Source: Bdellovibrio sp. UBA4095
GTDB taxonomy: Bacteria; Bdellovibrionota; Bdellovibrionia; Bdellovibrionales; Bdellovibrionaceae
Assembly (NCBI GenBank): GCA_002381805.1
Contig: DFXZ01000004.1
Location: forward strand, 1-64,000
Reading direction: 5' to 3'
DNA length: 64,000 nucleotides
Made by a program: the position numbers and the translations under genes. Below are positions 43,483 through 52,589 of the stretch, piece by piece. Position 1 is the stretch's first letter. Every line of letters starts with the position of its first letter. The notes under the pieces were generated by a model that ran no database searches, was not told the DNA's origin, and saw only the letters and a list, made by a program, of their open reading frames with translations.

Positions 43483-45147
43483 CTACTTCTTCTTTAGGCC
43501 CGCTTTGATAAACTGAGTGAACAAGGGATGCGGAGCCAATGGCTTTGACTTAAACTCGGGATGAAACTGAACCCCGATAAACCAAGGATGATCAGGCAGC
43601 TCAACGATCTCTACAAGATCACGCTCTTTACAGACACCTGATGCGACCATACCGTTTTTTTCAAAAAGTGCTTTATACTTATTATTAAACTCAAATCGGT
43701 GACGATGACGTTCCATGATATTTGTAGCTTTATATACTTGCTGAGCCTTTGACCCAGAAGACAAGGAACATGAAAAAGCACCAAGTCTCATCGTGCCACC
43801 TTTATTCACGACTGCGCGTTGCTCAACCATCGAGTCTATAACGAAATTACCGCTGCGCTTAGCTTCGCCATGAAACTCTCTGCTTGTCGCATCTTTGATT
43901 CCGCAAACATTTCGTGCGAACTCAATCGCAGCCAGCTGCATTCCGAAACAGATTCCAAAGAACGGCATACGCTTTTCTCGAGCGTACTTAATCGCCGTGA
44001 TCTTGCCCTCTACGCCGCGAGTTCCGAATCCTCCGGGTACCATAATGCCGTCCAATTTTCCTAAAAGTTGATGGACCGTTTTTTCGGTGACTTTTTCAGA
44101 GTCGACATAACTGATTTCAACTCGAGAATTGTTCGCTATACCACCATGAACAAGGGCTTCATGTAAAGATTTGTAGGCCTCTTTCAAGTCCACATACTTC
44201 CCGACGACCCCGATATTCACGGTATGTGCGGGCTCACTCAGAACCTTCACAAGTTTCTGCCACCCCTTCAGATCCGGTTTGCCATAGGAAAGCCCCAGGC
44301 GCTGAACTATCAGTTCATCCAGCTTTTCGCGATTCAGAGCAAGAGGTACTTCGTAAATGAAGCGACTGTCTTGCGCAGCAATAACATTTTCAGCCTTTAC
44401 GGAACAGAAGAGCCCAATTTTGGCTTTCAGGTTTTCATCAATTACTTTTTCGCTTCGACAAACAAGGAAATCTGGTTGTAAGCCGATTTCTCTTAGTTCC
44501 TTTACGGAGTGCTGAGTTGGTTTCGACTTGAGTTCGCCGGCAGCGGCAATATAGGGGACATAAGTCACATGAACTAAAACGGAATTGTCGTAGCCGACAT
44601 CATTCCGCATCTGTCTGATAGCTTCCAGGAACGGTTGACCTTCGATGTCCCCGACAGTTCCGCCGATCTCCACCAAAATAATTTCGCTACCTTGAGCTGC
44701 TTCATAAATTCGGGCTTTGATTTCGTCAGTAATATGCGGAATAACCTGAACGGTCCCCCCCAAATAGTCACCCTTTCGCTCTCTGGTCAAAACCGTGTCA
44801 TAGATTTGACCCGTCGATACTGAGTTTGCTCGGTTCATTAATGCTGAAGTGAAACGTTCATAATGGCCCAAATCCAGGTCAGTTTCAGCACCGTCTTCAG
44901 TGACATAGACTTCTCCATGCTGAAAGGGCGACATCGTTCCTGGATCGACGTTCAAATAAGGATCAAATTTCATGATCGTAACACGATGGCCGCGAGCTTC
45001 TAACAGCGCTCCTAAGCTTGCAGCCGTGAGACCTTTACCTATAGAGGAAACGACTCCCCCTGTGACGAAAATAAATTTTTGCTTCAGAGTTTTTTTAGTC
45101 GATTTCGCTGTGGAAACTCTGCTTTTCGTTTTCTTACGTTGAGCCAT
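43483..45147 (-). CDS. pyrG: CTP synthase
   Basis: PyrG aminates UTP to CTP using glutamine. The amidoligase domain has KFIFVTGGVVSSIGKGL, HGEVYVTEDGAETDLDLGHYERF (seen as GEVYVTEDGAETDLDLGHY) and EIGGTVGDIEG. The C-terminal glutaminase has GICFGMQLA with the nucleophile Cys and QFHPEF. At 554 aa it carries an N-terminal extension of about 23 residues, rich in Lys, Thr and Ser, before the usual start. The first ATG adjoins the kdsB stop without a gap. Its place among kds genes makes sense because KdsB consumes CTP. Confidence 0.97.
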   Translation of the reverse strand: MAQRKKTKSRVSTAKSTKKTLKQKFIFVTGGVVSSIGKGLTAASLGALLEARGHRVTIMKFDPYLNVDPGTMSPFQHGEVYVTEDGAETDLDLGHYERFTSALMNRANSVSTGQIYDTVLTRERKGDYLGGTVQVIPHITDEIKARIYEAAQGSEIILVEIGGTVGDIEGQPFLEAIRQMRNDVGYDNSVLVHVTYVPYIAAAGELKSKPTQHSVKELREIGLQPDFLVCRSEKVIDENLKAKIGLFCSVKAENVIAAQDSRFIYEVPLALNREKLDELIVQRLGLSYGKPDLKGWQKLVKVLSEPAHTVNIGVVGKYVDLKEAYKSLHEALVHGGIANNSRVEISYVDSEKVTEKTVHQLLGKLDGIMVPGGFGTRGVEGKITAIKYAREKRMPFFGICFGMQLAAIEFARNVCGIKDATSREFHGEAKRSGNFVIDSMVEQRAVVNKGGTMRLGAFSCSLSSGSKAQQVYKATNIMERHRHRFEFNNKYKALFEKNGMVASGVCKERDLVEIVELPDHPWFIGVQFHPEFKSKPLAPHPLFTQFIKAGLKKK

Positions 45148-45888
45148 TTACTTCCCTTTACTCAAGAGTTTTTCTAGCTTGTCCAAATCCTCGGGGGTGT
45201 CTACGCCCGGGTTGGCTTCGTTAACTTTTATGACTTTAATTTTCGCACCCAAATAGAGTGCCCTTAGTTGCTCAAGACTTTCAGCTTTTTCAATTTCGGC
45301 AGGAGGAGCCGCACAAAACTGACCCAAGAACCTTTTTGAGTAGGCATACATACCAATGTGCTTCAGACATCCTGGTCGACTTTCCAAACCCGTGCCGTTC
45401 ACACGAGAATAAGGAATCGCATACCTACTGAAGTAAAGAGCCTCATCATTATGGTTCATGACTACCTTCACCGCATGAGGCGAAAGCAGATCTTCAGCAG
45501 AAATTGGATGCGCTAAAGTCGCCATATCCATACCCGGCTCGTCCAAAAAAACCTGAGCCAAGCGATCTATAAGTTCTCCCGTAATCAAAGGTTCGTCACC
45601 TTGAATGTTAACGACGACATCACATTCCCTATTTCTGATAGCTGCGTAGATTCGGTCGCTCCCCGAGGGAAGATCGCTGTCCGTCATCACGACTGCAACT
45701 CCTAGATCCTCGGCAACCTTTTTGATACGCACGTCATCCGTCGCCACGATCACTTCGCTCAGCAACTTGGACTTTCGGGCGCCTTCGACCGTCCACTGGA
45801 TCAGCGGACGCCCCTGCAAAAGCACTAGCGGTTTGCCAGGGAACCGCGTTGAGCCGAAACGCGCTGGAATCACGCCGACTATTTTCAT
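45148..45888 (-). CDS. kdsB: CMP-KDO synthetase
   Basis: KdsB (3-deoxy-manno-octulosonate cytidylyltransferase) activates KDO with CTP. The nucleotide-binding start VGVIPARFGSTRFPGKPL is intact, followed by EVIVATDD, TDSDLPSGSDR, NIQGDEPLI and IGMYAYSKRFL, all diagnostic of the family. The 246-aa length is normal. It overlaps engB by 4 bases (ATGA) and is followed directly by pyrG, which makes its CTP substrate. Together with kdsC and kdsD in the same strip this gives three of the KDO pathway enzymes; kdsA is not in the window. Confidence 0.97.
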   Translation of the reverse strand: MKIVGVIPARFGSTRFPGKPLVLLQGRPLIQWTVEGARKSKLLSEVIVATDDVRIKKVAEDLGVAVVMTDSDLPSGSDRIYAAIRNRECDVVVNIQGDEPLITGELIDRLAQVFLDEPGMDMATLAHPISAEDLLSPHAVKVVMNHNDEALYFSRYAIPYSRVNGTGLESRPGCLKHIGMYAYSKRFLGQFCAAPPAEIEKAESLEQLRALYLGAKIKVIKVNEANPGVDTPEDLDKLEKLLSKGK

Positions 45889-46487
45889 TGCTTAATCCAA
45901 TTTTCGAAAATGTATTCTTCGATTTCAACTTGGCCCGTTTTTTTCAGTGCCGATGCCGCAAATACAGCGCTCAAGCCGGATTGCTTTTTCATCTTGGAAA
46001 CAGCCTGAAGCATTTGGCTGCGCGAAAGTTTATCAGCCTTCGTCAAAACAACTGCCAATGGAAACCCCTGGCGATCTGAAAAGCTCTTAAGAAGTTCTTC
46101 ATCTGCGGTCCATGATCGCCGAATATCCATCACCAAAATCAGGCCACGAAGAGCTTCCCGGGTGGTTAAATAGGTTTCGATCATTTTATGCCAGTCCTGC
46201 ATTTCATCTCCCGAACGAGCTGCGAAGCCATATCCAGGCATATCGACAAGAACGTAAGAGTCTTCCATATTGAAGAAGTTCAAAAGACGAGTTTTCCCTG
46301 GCGTCGAACTGACCTTAGCAACCTTTCCTTTAGCAAGAGCATTGATAAATGAGGACTTCCCCGCGTTGGATCTGCCGGCTATTGCGACCTCACCCATACG
46401 ATGTTGAGGATAGTCTTTTGCAAGCACAGCACTTTTGATGAACTCGATAGTTTTTGGCATAGCATAGGCTATCAAAGCTTCGGTCAT
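45885..46487 (-). CDS. engB: Ribosome biogenesis GTP-binding protein YsxC/EngB
   Basis: EngB is an essential GTPase acting late in 50S assembly. The 200-aa protein has G1 GRSNAGKSSFINAL, G2 TPGKTRLLNFF, G3 DMPGYGFA and G4 VLTKADKL, all in the family form. The first ATG (46487) is taken; a second ATG nine codons in (MPKTIEF) would also be acceptable. It is the first gene of the engB-kdsB-pyrG-kdsD run. A divergent sigma-54 activator gene starts 156 bases away, so the promoter must lie in that gap. Confidence 0.95.
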   Translation of the reverse strand: MTEALIAYAMPKTIEFIKSAVLAKDYPQHRMGEVAIAGRSNAGKSSFINALAKGKVAKVSSTPGKTRLLNFFNMEDSYVLVDMPGYGFAARSGDEMQDWHKMIETYLTTREALRGLILVMDIRRSWTADEELLKSFSDRQGFPLAVVLTKADKLSRSQMLQAVSKMKKQSGLSAVFAASALKKTGQVEIEEYIFENWIKQ

Positions 46488-46642
46488 TTCTCAATTCTCA
46501 GAACAGGGTCCTGAGGCTGATAATTAGGTGAGTCGAAAACCCTTAGCTCCCTTTTAAACAGGAATCCACCTCGGCCAACCTCTTGAATAGGAATTCCGGC
46601 GAACTCCGCACATAAATAGCGGACCCAACCCTAGGAGAGCCT

Positions 46643-47872
46643 ATGAATCAAGTATTTTTAAAGTTTTTGGACGAAAACGCGAGAACCCTTCCCGTTGGGG
46701 ACTTCATGACCCTCGGAAAAGACACTCAATGTCAGGTTATCTTAACAGGCGATAATGTCTCGGATCGCCACGCAAGAATCGAAAAAAAGGATTCGGGGTA
46801 TCTTATTCGGGACCTCCGCTCCCAAACGGGCACCTTCGTCAACGATGCACGAGTCATCGAAGCCTATCTCCAGGAAGGAGACTATATCAGAATCGGCAAC
46901 CTCGAGATCCTCTTCACTTCGCAGGCTAAAACAGCCCAGGCATTTCCACTTACAAGTCGCAACGAAGTTTGGAATGAAGAGCTTCAGAACTTAGGGAATG
47001 TCGCAAAAAGTGAATTTCCGGTTCTCATTCTGGGCCCATCGGGAACAGGAAAAGATGTGATCGCCCAAGCTCTTCATGAATGCAGCCATCGCTCTTCGGG
47101 TATTTTCGTCAGCGTCAATTGCAGCGCCCTCAGCGAAACACTGATCGAAAGTGAGCTTTTCGGGCACATCAAAGGCAGCTTCACCGGCGCCATTTCAGAT
47201 CGTAAAGGAGCTTTTGAATCAGCTCGGGGTGGAACGCTCTTTCTTGATGAGATTGGCGACCTAAGCTACGGTCTGCAGGCAAAGCTGCTTCGTGCTCTCG
47301 AGAATAACGAAATCAGACCCGTCGGAGCAGATCGCAACATCAAAACGGACGTCCGAATTATTGCGGCCACTCATCAGAATCTTGCCCAAAAAATTCGCGA
47401 AGGTGCTTTCCGTGCCGATCTCTATTTCCGTCTTAATGTTGTGTCCATAACACCTCCCGCTCTCACTTTAAGAATGGAAGATTTTGATGGGTTGCTGTAC
47501 GGCTTCGCCAAAAAACTTCGAGTGAGGTTTTCCTTCAGCGCAATCCAGCAGCTGAAAAAACATCCTTGGCCAGGGAATATCCGTGAACTAAAGAATCTGG
47601 TAAGCCGGGCGGCCGCTCTTTACCCGCAACAATCTATTGAAGAATCTCATATCGAAAAGCTTTTGGATCGGACCCTGCTGGAGAATTCCGCCGATCTTCC
47701 TACGAATGACATTCCCGTTATTAAAGAAATCGAGAGACAAATGATTATAAAGCGTCTGTCTGCGAACCACGGCAACCAACGTCGGACAGCCCAAGACCTC
47801 GGGATGCCGAAGAGCACTCTTCATGATCGACTGAAGTACTACAGTATCGACGTCGCTAACTTTAAGGTTTGA
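46643..47872 (+). CDS. FHA-domain sigma-54 dependent transcriptional activator
   Basis: An enhancer-binding protein of 409 aa for sigma-54 promoters. In place of a receiver domain it has an N-terminal FHA domain (about residues 5-92; GKDTQCQVIL, SDRHARI, GTFVNDARVI), which suggests control by a Ser/Thr kinase. The AAA+ domain (about 105-330) has Walker A LGPSGTGKDV and the sigma-54 contact loop ELFGHIKGSFTGA (GSFTGA where most have GAFTGA). Walker B is GGTLFLDEIGDL and the arginine finger region is FRADLYFRLNV. A FIS-type HTH (about 370-400) closes it. AGGAGAG precedes the ATG. PEGA-type kinases and rpoN are in the same window. Confidence 0.95.
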   Translation: MNQVFLKFLDENARTLPVGDFMTLGKDTQCQVILTGDNVSDRHARIEKKDSGYLIRDLRSQTGTFVNDARVIEAYLQEGDYIRIGNLEILFTSQAKTAQAFPLTSRNEVWNEELQNLGNVAKSEFPVLILGPSGTGKDVIAQALHECSHRSSGIFVSVNCSALSETLIESELFGHIKGSFTGAISDRKGAFESARGGTLFLDEIGDLSYGLQAKLLRALENNEIRPVGADRNIKTDVRIIAATHQNLAQKIREGAFRADLYFRLNVVSITPPALTLRMEDFDGLLYGFAKKLRVRFSFSAIQQLKKHPWPGNIRELKNLVSRAAALYPQQSIEESHIEKLLDRTLLENSADLPTNDIPVIKEIERQMIIKRLSANHGNQRRTAQDLGMPKSTLHDRLKYYSIDVANFKV

Positions 47873-48839
47873 TGATCGCAGTTTTTATAAAAACTCTGCG
47901 TACTTTCCCACGCGTTAGAACCTTGTTTACTTCGCGTTGCAACCGTTCACAAAGAAGTCTCTTTCCCGCCCCTGAGGATAGTTCATCGAAATTCATGTCT
48001 TCGATCGTCCTTAGGAACAAGTCTTCCATCTCTGGTGAGCGGTCTTTGATTTCAATCACAACTTCAGAGGCCGCGCTTTCTACGTAAAATTCAAAGGCTC
48101 CCATGGGATTAGGCCCCGAAGTCTCTGATGGTCGAAGATTCGCAATCATCTTCTTCATCAGAACCACATTCTGAGCTGCCCTTGTCGAGTCATAGAAATA
48201 ATCGAGATCCTTTTTGGGGTCATACTGGTAGGTCGCGGTAGCCCAACTACCCATACTGCGAACAAAGAGTTCCTCTCTTGGAAAAAACTCCCCGCGACTT
48301 AGCTTCAGCAGAAACACTCCAGAAAGTCCAGTGACCGCCAATAACCCCAAAACGGCCAGTTTTTTAGGCCATGAAAAACTCTGAAAGGAAGAAACCAACG
48401 AAAACAAATTGGATTTAACAGATTTAATCAGCCCCTTAAGGGCACTGATTGTAATGGGAACTGCGTTCTGCTGAAAGTTTCTGAATTCGGCCTTCCACTT
48501 GATCCACGTCAAGCGAAGGTGCGTACGCTTCATCTTGAGTTGGTATGAGACTTTTGGCAGAAAAGGCAGAATCCGTCCCGCGATCCTTTTTAAGCCCTTA
48601 GCCTCCTGCCAAATCTTCAGTTCGTCTTCGAGAGCATATTTCAGCTCAGATCCTTCGTCATAAATTTCGACGGCTTCACCATCTGGACCGATTTCATTCA
48701 GAGAGTTGGCAAACTCGGGATCTTCCTCGGCTAAAATGGAATCTAAGGATTCTAAAGATAAAAGCTCTTCACCCTCTGCCGCAGCCTCGGGAGAATTTTC
48801 GTTATCCTCTACCTTAGTTGGAATGTCCTTTTCCGCCAA
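47862..48839 (-). CDS. Membrane protein with a FliL-like periplasmic domain
   Basis: The 325-aa product has an acidic, disordered cytoplasmic part (about residues 1-70), a basic helical region (about 75-155) and one membrane helix (about 161-179). The periplasmic domain ends with a FliL-like fold, judged from VVIEIKDRSPEMEDLFLRTI, LLCERLQREVNKVLTRGKVRRVFI (quoted in parts: IKDRSPEMEDLFLR, REVNKVLTRGKVRRV). FliL proteins support flagellar stators, and paralogues also associate with other motors. No flagellar gene is near. I choose TTG 48839, because GGGGGGAAAG precedes it; TTG 48875 is possible. The 3' end overlaps the convergent activator gene by 11 bases. Confidence 0.75.
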   Translation of the reverse strand: MAEKDIPTKVEDNENSPEAAAEGEELLSLESLDSILAEEDPEFANSLNEIGPDGEAVEIYDEGSELKYALEDELKIWQEAKGLKRIAGRILPFLPKVSYQLKMKRTHLRLTWIKWKAEFRNFQQNAVPITISALKGLIKSVKSNLFSLVSSFQSFSWPKKLAVLGLLAVTGLSGVFLLKLSRGEFFPREELFVRSMGSWATATYQYDPKKDLDYFYDSTRAAQNVVLMKKMIANLRPSETSGPNPMGAFEFYVESAASEVVIEIKDRSPEMEDLFLRTIEDMNFDELSSGAGKRLLCERLQREVNKVLTRGKVRRVFIKTAIIKP

Positions 48840-48939
48840 TTTCTTTCCCCCCGACCATTGTAAGAAAAGAATCAAATACGTCGCAAGACAATTTATTAAC
48901 TAGAGCCCATCGGCTAGCATAAGATTAGGAGAATTTCCG

Positions 48940-49569
48940 ATGAAAGTACTTCATTTTCTGATACTTGGCTCTTTAGGTCTGGGCGGCTGCGCGAATTTTC
49001 AACGAACCCACCAAAGTGGTTACGGAGATTCAGGGGATTCGCGAGCAAGCTATTCATCTGGTGGCGTCGACTCTACAACCCGCCAGACTGCCTATGAAAT
49101 GGGTAAAGATCCATCGTCCCTTACCGATCGCGACTATCGAGAGATTCGTTCACGACAAAAAGTGCGAGATTTGGAGAGAACTCTTCGCTCGCGCAAAGAG
49201 CGCGAACAGTACTCGAAAGTCTTGCCGTGGCTGGGCGGAGATGATGAAAAGATCGAATTTCTTTCGATCCCTTCCATTGAAGGACGACAGCAATGGATCA
49301 ACCGCAAGAATATTTGGTCCCGCTCACAAGCTCCTCAGCTTGAAATGAAAAGTCTTATCGAATCTCAAGACATCGCTGTGGGCATGCCCCAAGACTATGT
49401 TCGCAAATCCTGGGGTGAGCCCGTCAGCGTTGAGGTCTCGGGAAATCCTATCTACAAAAATGAGCGCTGGAAGTACCAAAGAATGGTGTCGGGCTCTGAA
49501 GGATATCGAAAAGAAATCCGTTTCGTCTATTTTGAAGGCGGACGCGTTGTAGGCTGGGAAACTGAGTAA
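48940..49569 (+). CDS. Predicted lipoprotein, 209 aa
   Basis: A lipoprotein signal peptide with lipobox LGGC (Cys17) is followed by a Ser/Gly/Asp-rich flexible region (about residues 20-45) and a highly charged helical segment (about 60-95). A small C-terminal beta part with GMPQDYVRKSWGEPVSVEV resembles the BamE/SmpA-like fold often seen in envelope lipoproteins. That likeness is by eye only. The ATG has AGGAGA 7 bases upstream. It is divergent from the FliL-like gene and convergent with polA. The role is unknown; export and lipidation are well supported. Confidence 0.78.
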   Translation: MKVLHFLILGSLGLGGCANFQRTHQSGYGDSGDSRASYSSGGVDSTTRQTAYEMGKDPSSLTDRDYREIRSRQKVRDLERTLRSRKEREQYSKVLPWLGGDDEKIEFLSIPSIEGRQQWINRKNIWSRSQAPQLEMKSLIESQDIAVGMPQDYVRKSWGEPVSVEVSGNPIYKNERWKYQRMVSGSEGYRKEIRFVYFEGGRVVGWETE

Positions 49570-49571
49570 GG

Positions 49572-52121
49572 CTAGTGTGCCTCGTCCCAGTTCGCACCAA
49601 TTGCGAAGTTAACTTTTAACGGAACTCTTAGTTGAGCCACATTCTCCAAAATGGAGACCAACTGAACTGAGTGTTCTTTCAAACTCTCTTCGCGACCCTC
49701 GAAAATCAATTCGTCATGCACTTGCAGAATCATCTTTAATGGAACTTTCTGGTGAACTTCAATCATGGCCTTTTTAACCAGATCACTTGCTGTCCCTTGA
49801 ATTGGAGCATTAATAGCAGCTCTTTCTCCGAACTTTTTCAAAGCCATGTTTTTCGACTTCAGTTCGTCGATGTATCGACGGCGACCGAATAGAGTTTCAA
49901 CATAGCCTTTTTCATGAGCCGTCTTAATTGTGTCATCGATATAGTTGCGAACATTTTTAAATCTTGTGAAGTAGCGATCGATGATGTCTTTCGCCTCTGT
50001 CCGCGAGATCCCTAGGTTTTCGGCTAATCCAAATGCACCTTGTCCATAAGCGATTCCAAAGTTGACGGCCTTGGCGGATCTTCTCAAGTCTGAGGTGACT
50101 TCGGCCAACGGCACGCCGAAAATTTCGGCAGCTGTGGCGGCGTGAATATCGAGGTCTTCGGCAAATGCTCGGCACAAGTTCGGATCTTCAGAGATATGCG
50201 CTAAAATCCGTAGTTCAATCTGCGAATAGTCCGCCGAAAGAAGTTTCATCCCTGGCGCCGCAACAAAAGCCTGTCGAACCTGCTGTCCTCTTTTCGTCTT
50301 GATGGGAATGTTCTGCAGATTCGGTTGAGTGCTCGACAGTCGACCCGTGGTTGTCAGAGCTTGATTAAAACTGGTATGAATTCGCTCATCTTTTGATGCG
50401 ATCATCTGTGGCAGAGCATCGACGTATGTGGACTTCAACTTAGCAAGTTCTCGCCATTGAAGGATCAGCTTGGCAATCGGATGATCTAACCCCAACAACA
50501 CATCTTCATCGGTTGAGTAACCAGTCTTGGTCTTCTTTCCTACGGGAAGACCCAGCTTTTCAAAAAGAATAACGCCAATTTGCTTGGGGCTGCCGACATT
50601 GAAGCTTTCTCCGGCCTCGGCATGAATCGCTTTTTCAAGAGAAGCCAACTCCTGTTGAAGATCGGCACTTTGTTGGCCCAAAAGATCTCTATCGATCCGC
50701 ACACCATTTTTTTCCATAGTAAACAGGACTGGCGCCAACGGCAGTTCGATTTCCTGATAAATCTTCTCACTGCCCTGATCTTTTAACTGCCCCTGCAATG
50801 TCGCACAAAAATTTCGGTGGGCATTCAACAACATTGTGGGAGAGCTTAACTCTGGCAAACTGTCCGCCATGTACTTAGTGTAGACTTTTTTAAAATCCGA
50901 CGTATCACCAGCTTTCAACGAATAGGCCGCCAGCTGTGAGTCCCAATAAGGGAGCGGTGTTTTAGCGCCAATTTTGTGCCAGAGGCTTTTTAAATCAAAA
51001 CCCATCCAACGGATTTGAAAAGTATCGGTCAGGCGTCCGAGGTTCTCATGATCTGTCACATTGATCACTTCAGATTCAGTTCCTACGAACACACCACGAT
51101 TGTCACTGAACCCCCAAAGAGTTTGCCTCGCGGAAAGCTTTTCGGCCAACTCTCTCGTAGATAGTGAGAGTTCCCTAAACTCCTTATCATCTTTGGCAAT
51201 GACCAACGTCGGAGTCACTTCTTCAGTCATAGGGACGGAAGTTATAACGGTCGCATTATTGGTCTCTGTCGTGGACCCCAGCAAACTTTTCTCTAGGGCT
51301 TTAAAGTTTAGTTCGTGCAGAAGAGCTCGAATTTCATCCGTCTTAAAGCTTTGCAGCTTATACGTTGAAATATCTTTAGAAATAGGAACATCCAAAGCGA
51401 TTGTCACGAGCTTCTTCGAAAGAAAGCATAAGTCTCTTGCAACCGTGAGCTTCTCTCGCACACCTTTTGGTTCGACCTTATCAAGGTTCTCGTAGATCTC
51501 TTCGATGTGCTTGTATTGCTGCAAAAGCTTGATTGCGCCTTTTTCGCCGATCCCTTTAACTCCAGGCACATTGTCGGATGCATCCCCTACGATCGCCAGA
51601 AAATCTATGAATTGATCCGGCCGAATTCCCCATTTTTCAAAAACACCCGCGGCGTCGTAGCGAACGCCCTTCATCGTGTCATAGAGATAGACATGGTCCT
51701 CTATCAACTGACCGAAATCCTTATCCCCACTGACTATGATAACTTCCATTCCATGTTGACGGCCGAATTTGGTCAGAGCTCCGATGAGGTCATCAGCTTC
51801 ATAGCTAGGAACTTCTAAGGAGGGAATTCCCAAAAGTTCCGCAAATTTTTTGATATATGGAATCTGCACAGCCAAGTCATCAGGCATTTCGGTCCGATGG
51901 GCTTTATATTCCTGGTAGAGATCTTTCCGGAATGAGGCTTCTTTGCGATCGTAGCAAAACACCATGTACTCGGGTTTTTCTTCTTTCAAGAGCTTGATGA
52001 TCATTGAAAGAAACCCGTAAATGGCATTCACCGGTAGTCCGGCGGGAGAAGTCAGCGAACGAATAGCATAGAATGCTCTAAAGAACATGGAACTGACATC
52101 GATGAGGTAAATTTTCTTCAT
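49572..52121 (-). CDS. polA: DNA polymerase I
   Basis: PolA fills gaps in repair and removes Okazaki primers. The N-terminal 5'-3' exonuclease (about residues 1-290) has FYAIRSLTSPAG, SYEADDLIGAL and VSGDKDFGQL. The polymerase domain (about 450-849) has motif A LLSADYSQIELRILAH, motif B RRSAKAVNFGIAYGQGAFGL (quoted as KAVNFGIAYGQ) and motif C LQVHDELIFE. The middle 3'-5' exonuclease region lacks the DxE of motif Exo I (here GFSDNRGV), so proofreading is probably absent, as in Taq. I start at ATG 52121 because GGGAGGG lies just upstream, giving 849 aa. An in-frame ATG at 52142 lacks such a site. Confidence 0.97.
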   Translation of the reverse strand: MKKIYLIDVSSMFFRAFYAIRSLTSPAGLPVNAIYGFLSMIIKLLKEEKPEYMVFCYDRKEASFRKDLYQEYKAHRTEMPDDLAVQIPYIKKFAELLGIPSLEVPSYEADDLIGALTKFGRQHGMEVIIVSGDKDFGQLIEDHVYLYDTMKGVRYDAAGVFEKWGIRPDQFIDFLAIVGDASDNVPGVKGIGEKGAIKLLQQYKHIEEIYENLDKVEPKGVREKLTVARDLCFLSKKLVTIALDVPISKDISTYKLQSFKTDEIRALLHELNFKALEKSLLGSTTETNNATVITSVPMTEEVTPTLVIAKDDKEFRELSLSTRELAEKLSARQTLWGFSDNRGVFVGTESEVINVTDHENLGRLTDTFQIRWMGFDLKSLWHKIGAKTPLPYWDSQLAAYSLKAGDTSDFKKVYTKYMADSLPELSSPTMLLNAHRNFCATLQGQLKDQGSEKIYQEIELPLAPVLFTMEKNGVRIDRDLLGQQSADLQQELASLEKAIHAEAGESFNVGSPKQIGVILFEKLGLPVGKKTKTGYSTDEDVLLGLDHPIAKLILQWRELAKLKSTYVDALPQMIASKDERIHTSFNQALTTTGRLSSTQPNLQNIPIKTKRGQQVRQAFVAAPGMKLLSADYSQIELRILAHISEDPNLCRAFAEDLDIHAATAAEIFGVPLAEVTSDLRRSAKAVNFGIAYGQGAFGLAENLGISRTEAKDIIDRYFTRFKNVRNYIDDTIKTAHEKGYVETLFGRRRYIDELKSKNMALKKFGERAAINAPIQGTASDLVKKAMIEVHQKVPLKMILQVHDELIFEGREESLKEHSVQLVSILENVAQLRVPLKVNFAIGANWDEAH

Positions 52122-52178
52122 GAACCCTCCCAGGAAACGCATATGTTTACCATTGAGGGTCCAAGATTGTCGACGAGT

Positions 52179-52478
52179 TTACTCGATTTGGTCCTTTAGA
52201 TTAGAAAATGGAATCTGCTCGAGAAAGTTTTTGCTGAGTTCGACTTCTGCACGGGGAATATTTTGAACCTCATCACAGCAAACTTCTGCTTGTCGAAAAA
52301 TGATCTCCAACTTGCCTTTGACATGCCCATCTACAAGTGTGCTGCCCTGTTCCCATTCGTTGATTTCAGTCGATGAACATTGGAGCCGTCGAGCAAGGTC
52401 AGCCTGAGTCCAACCCAAACGGAGTCTCAAAGAACGAATGGATATCTGATTCCATTCTAAGCCATTATCACCTGGCAT
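52179..52478 (-). CDS. Small helix-turn-helix (XRE-type) protein, 99 aa
   Basis: A DNA-binding protein with an XRE/Cro-type HTH at about residues 13-50 (SLRLRLGWTQADLARRLQ, then SSTEINEWEQGS). The C-terminal helix of about 45 residues contains two adjacent Cys. A GAGG Shine-Dalgarno sequence precedes the ATG. Upstream, two direct TATTCTA copies spaced 14 bases apart might serve as an operator. It sits alone between polA and ftsB. The target is unknown; housekeeping position and small size suggest local or autoregulation. Confidence 0.8.
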   Translation of the reverse strand: MPGDNGLEWNQISIRSLRLRLGWTQADLARRLQCSSTEINEWEQGSTLVDGHVKGKLEIIFRQAEVCCDEVQNIPRAEVELSKNFLEQIPFSNLKDQIE

Positions 52479-52589
52479 AATTAACCTCTAAATTCATATC
52501 ACCATGAGCGGCGATTAGAGTAAGTATTCTAGTGCTTTTATTCTAGCGAAGCATCGGTTTATGCGGTGAATAATAGCAACTTCCCTGGA

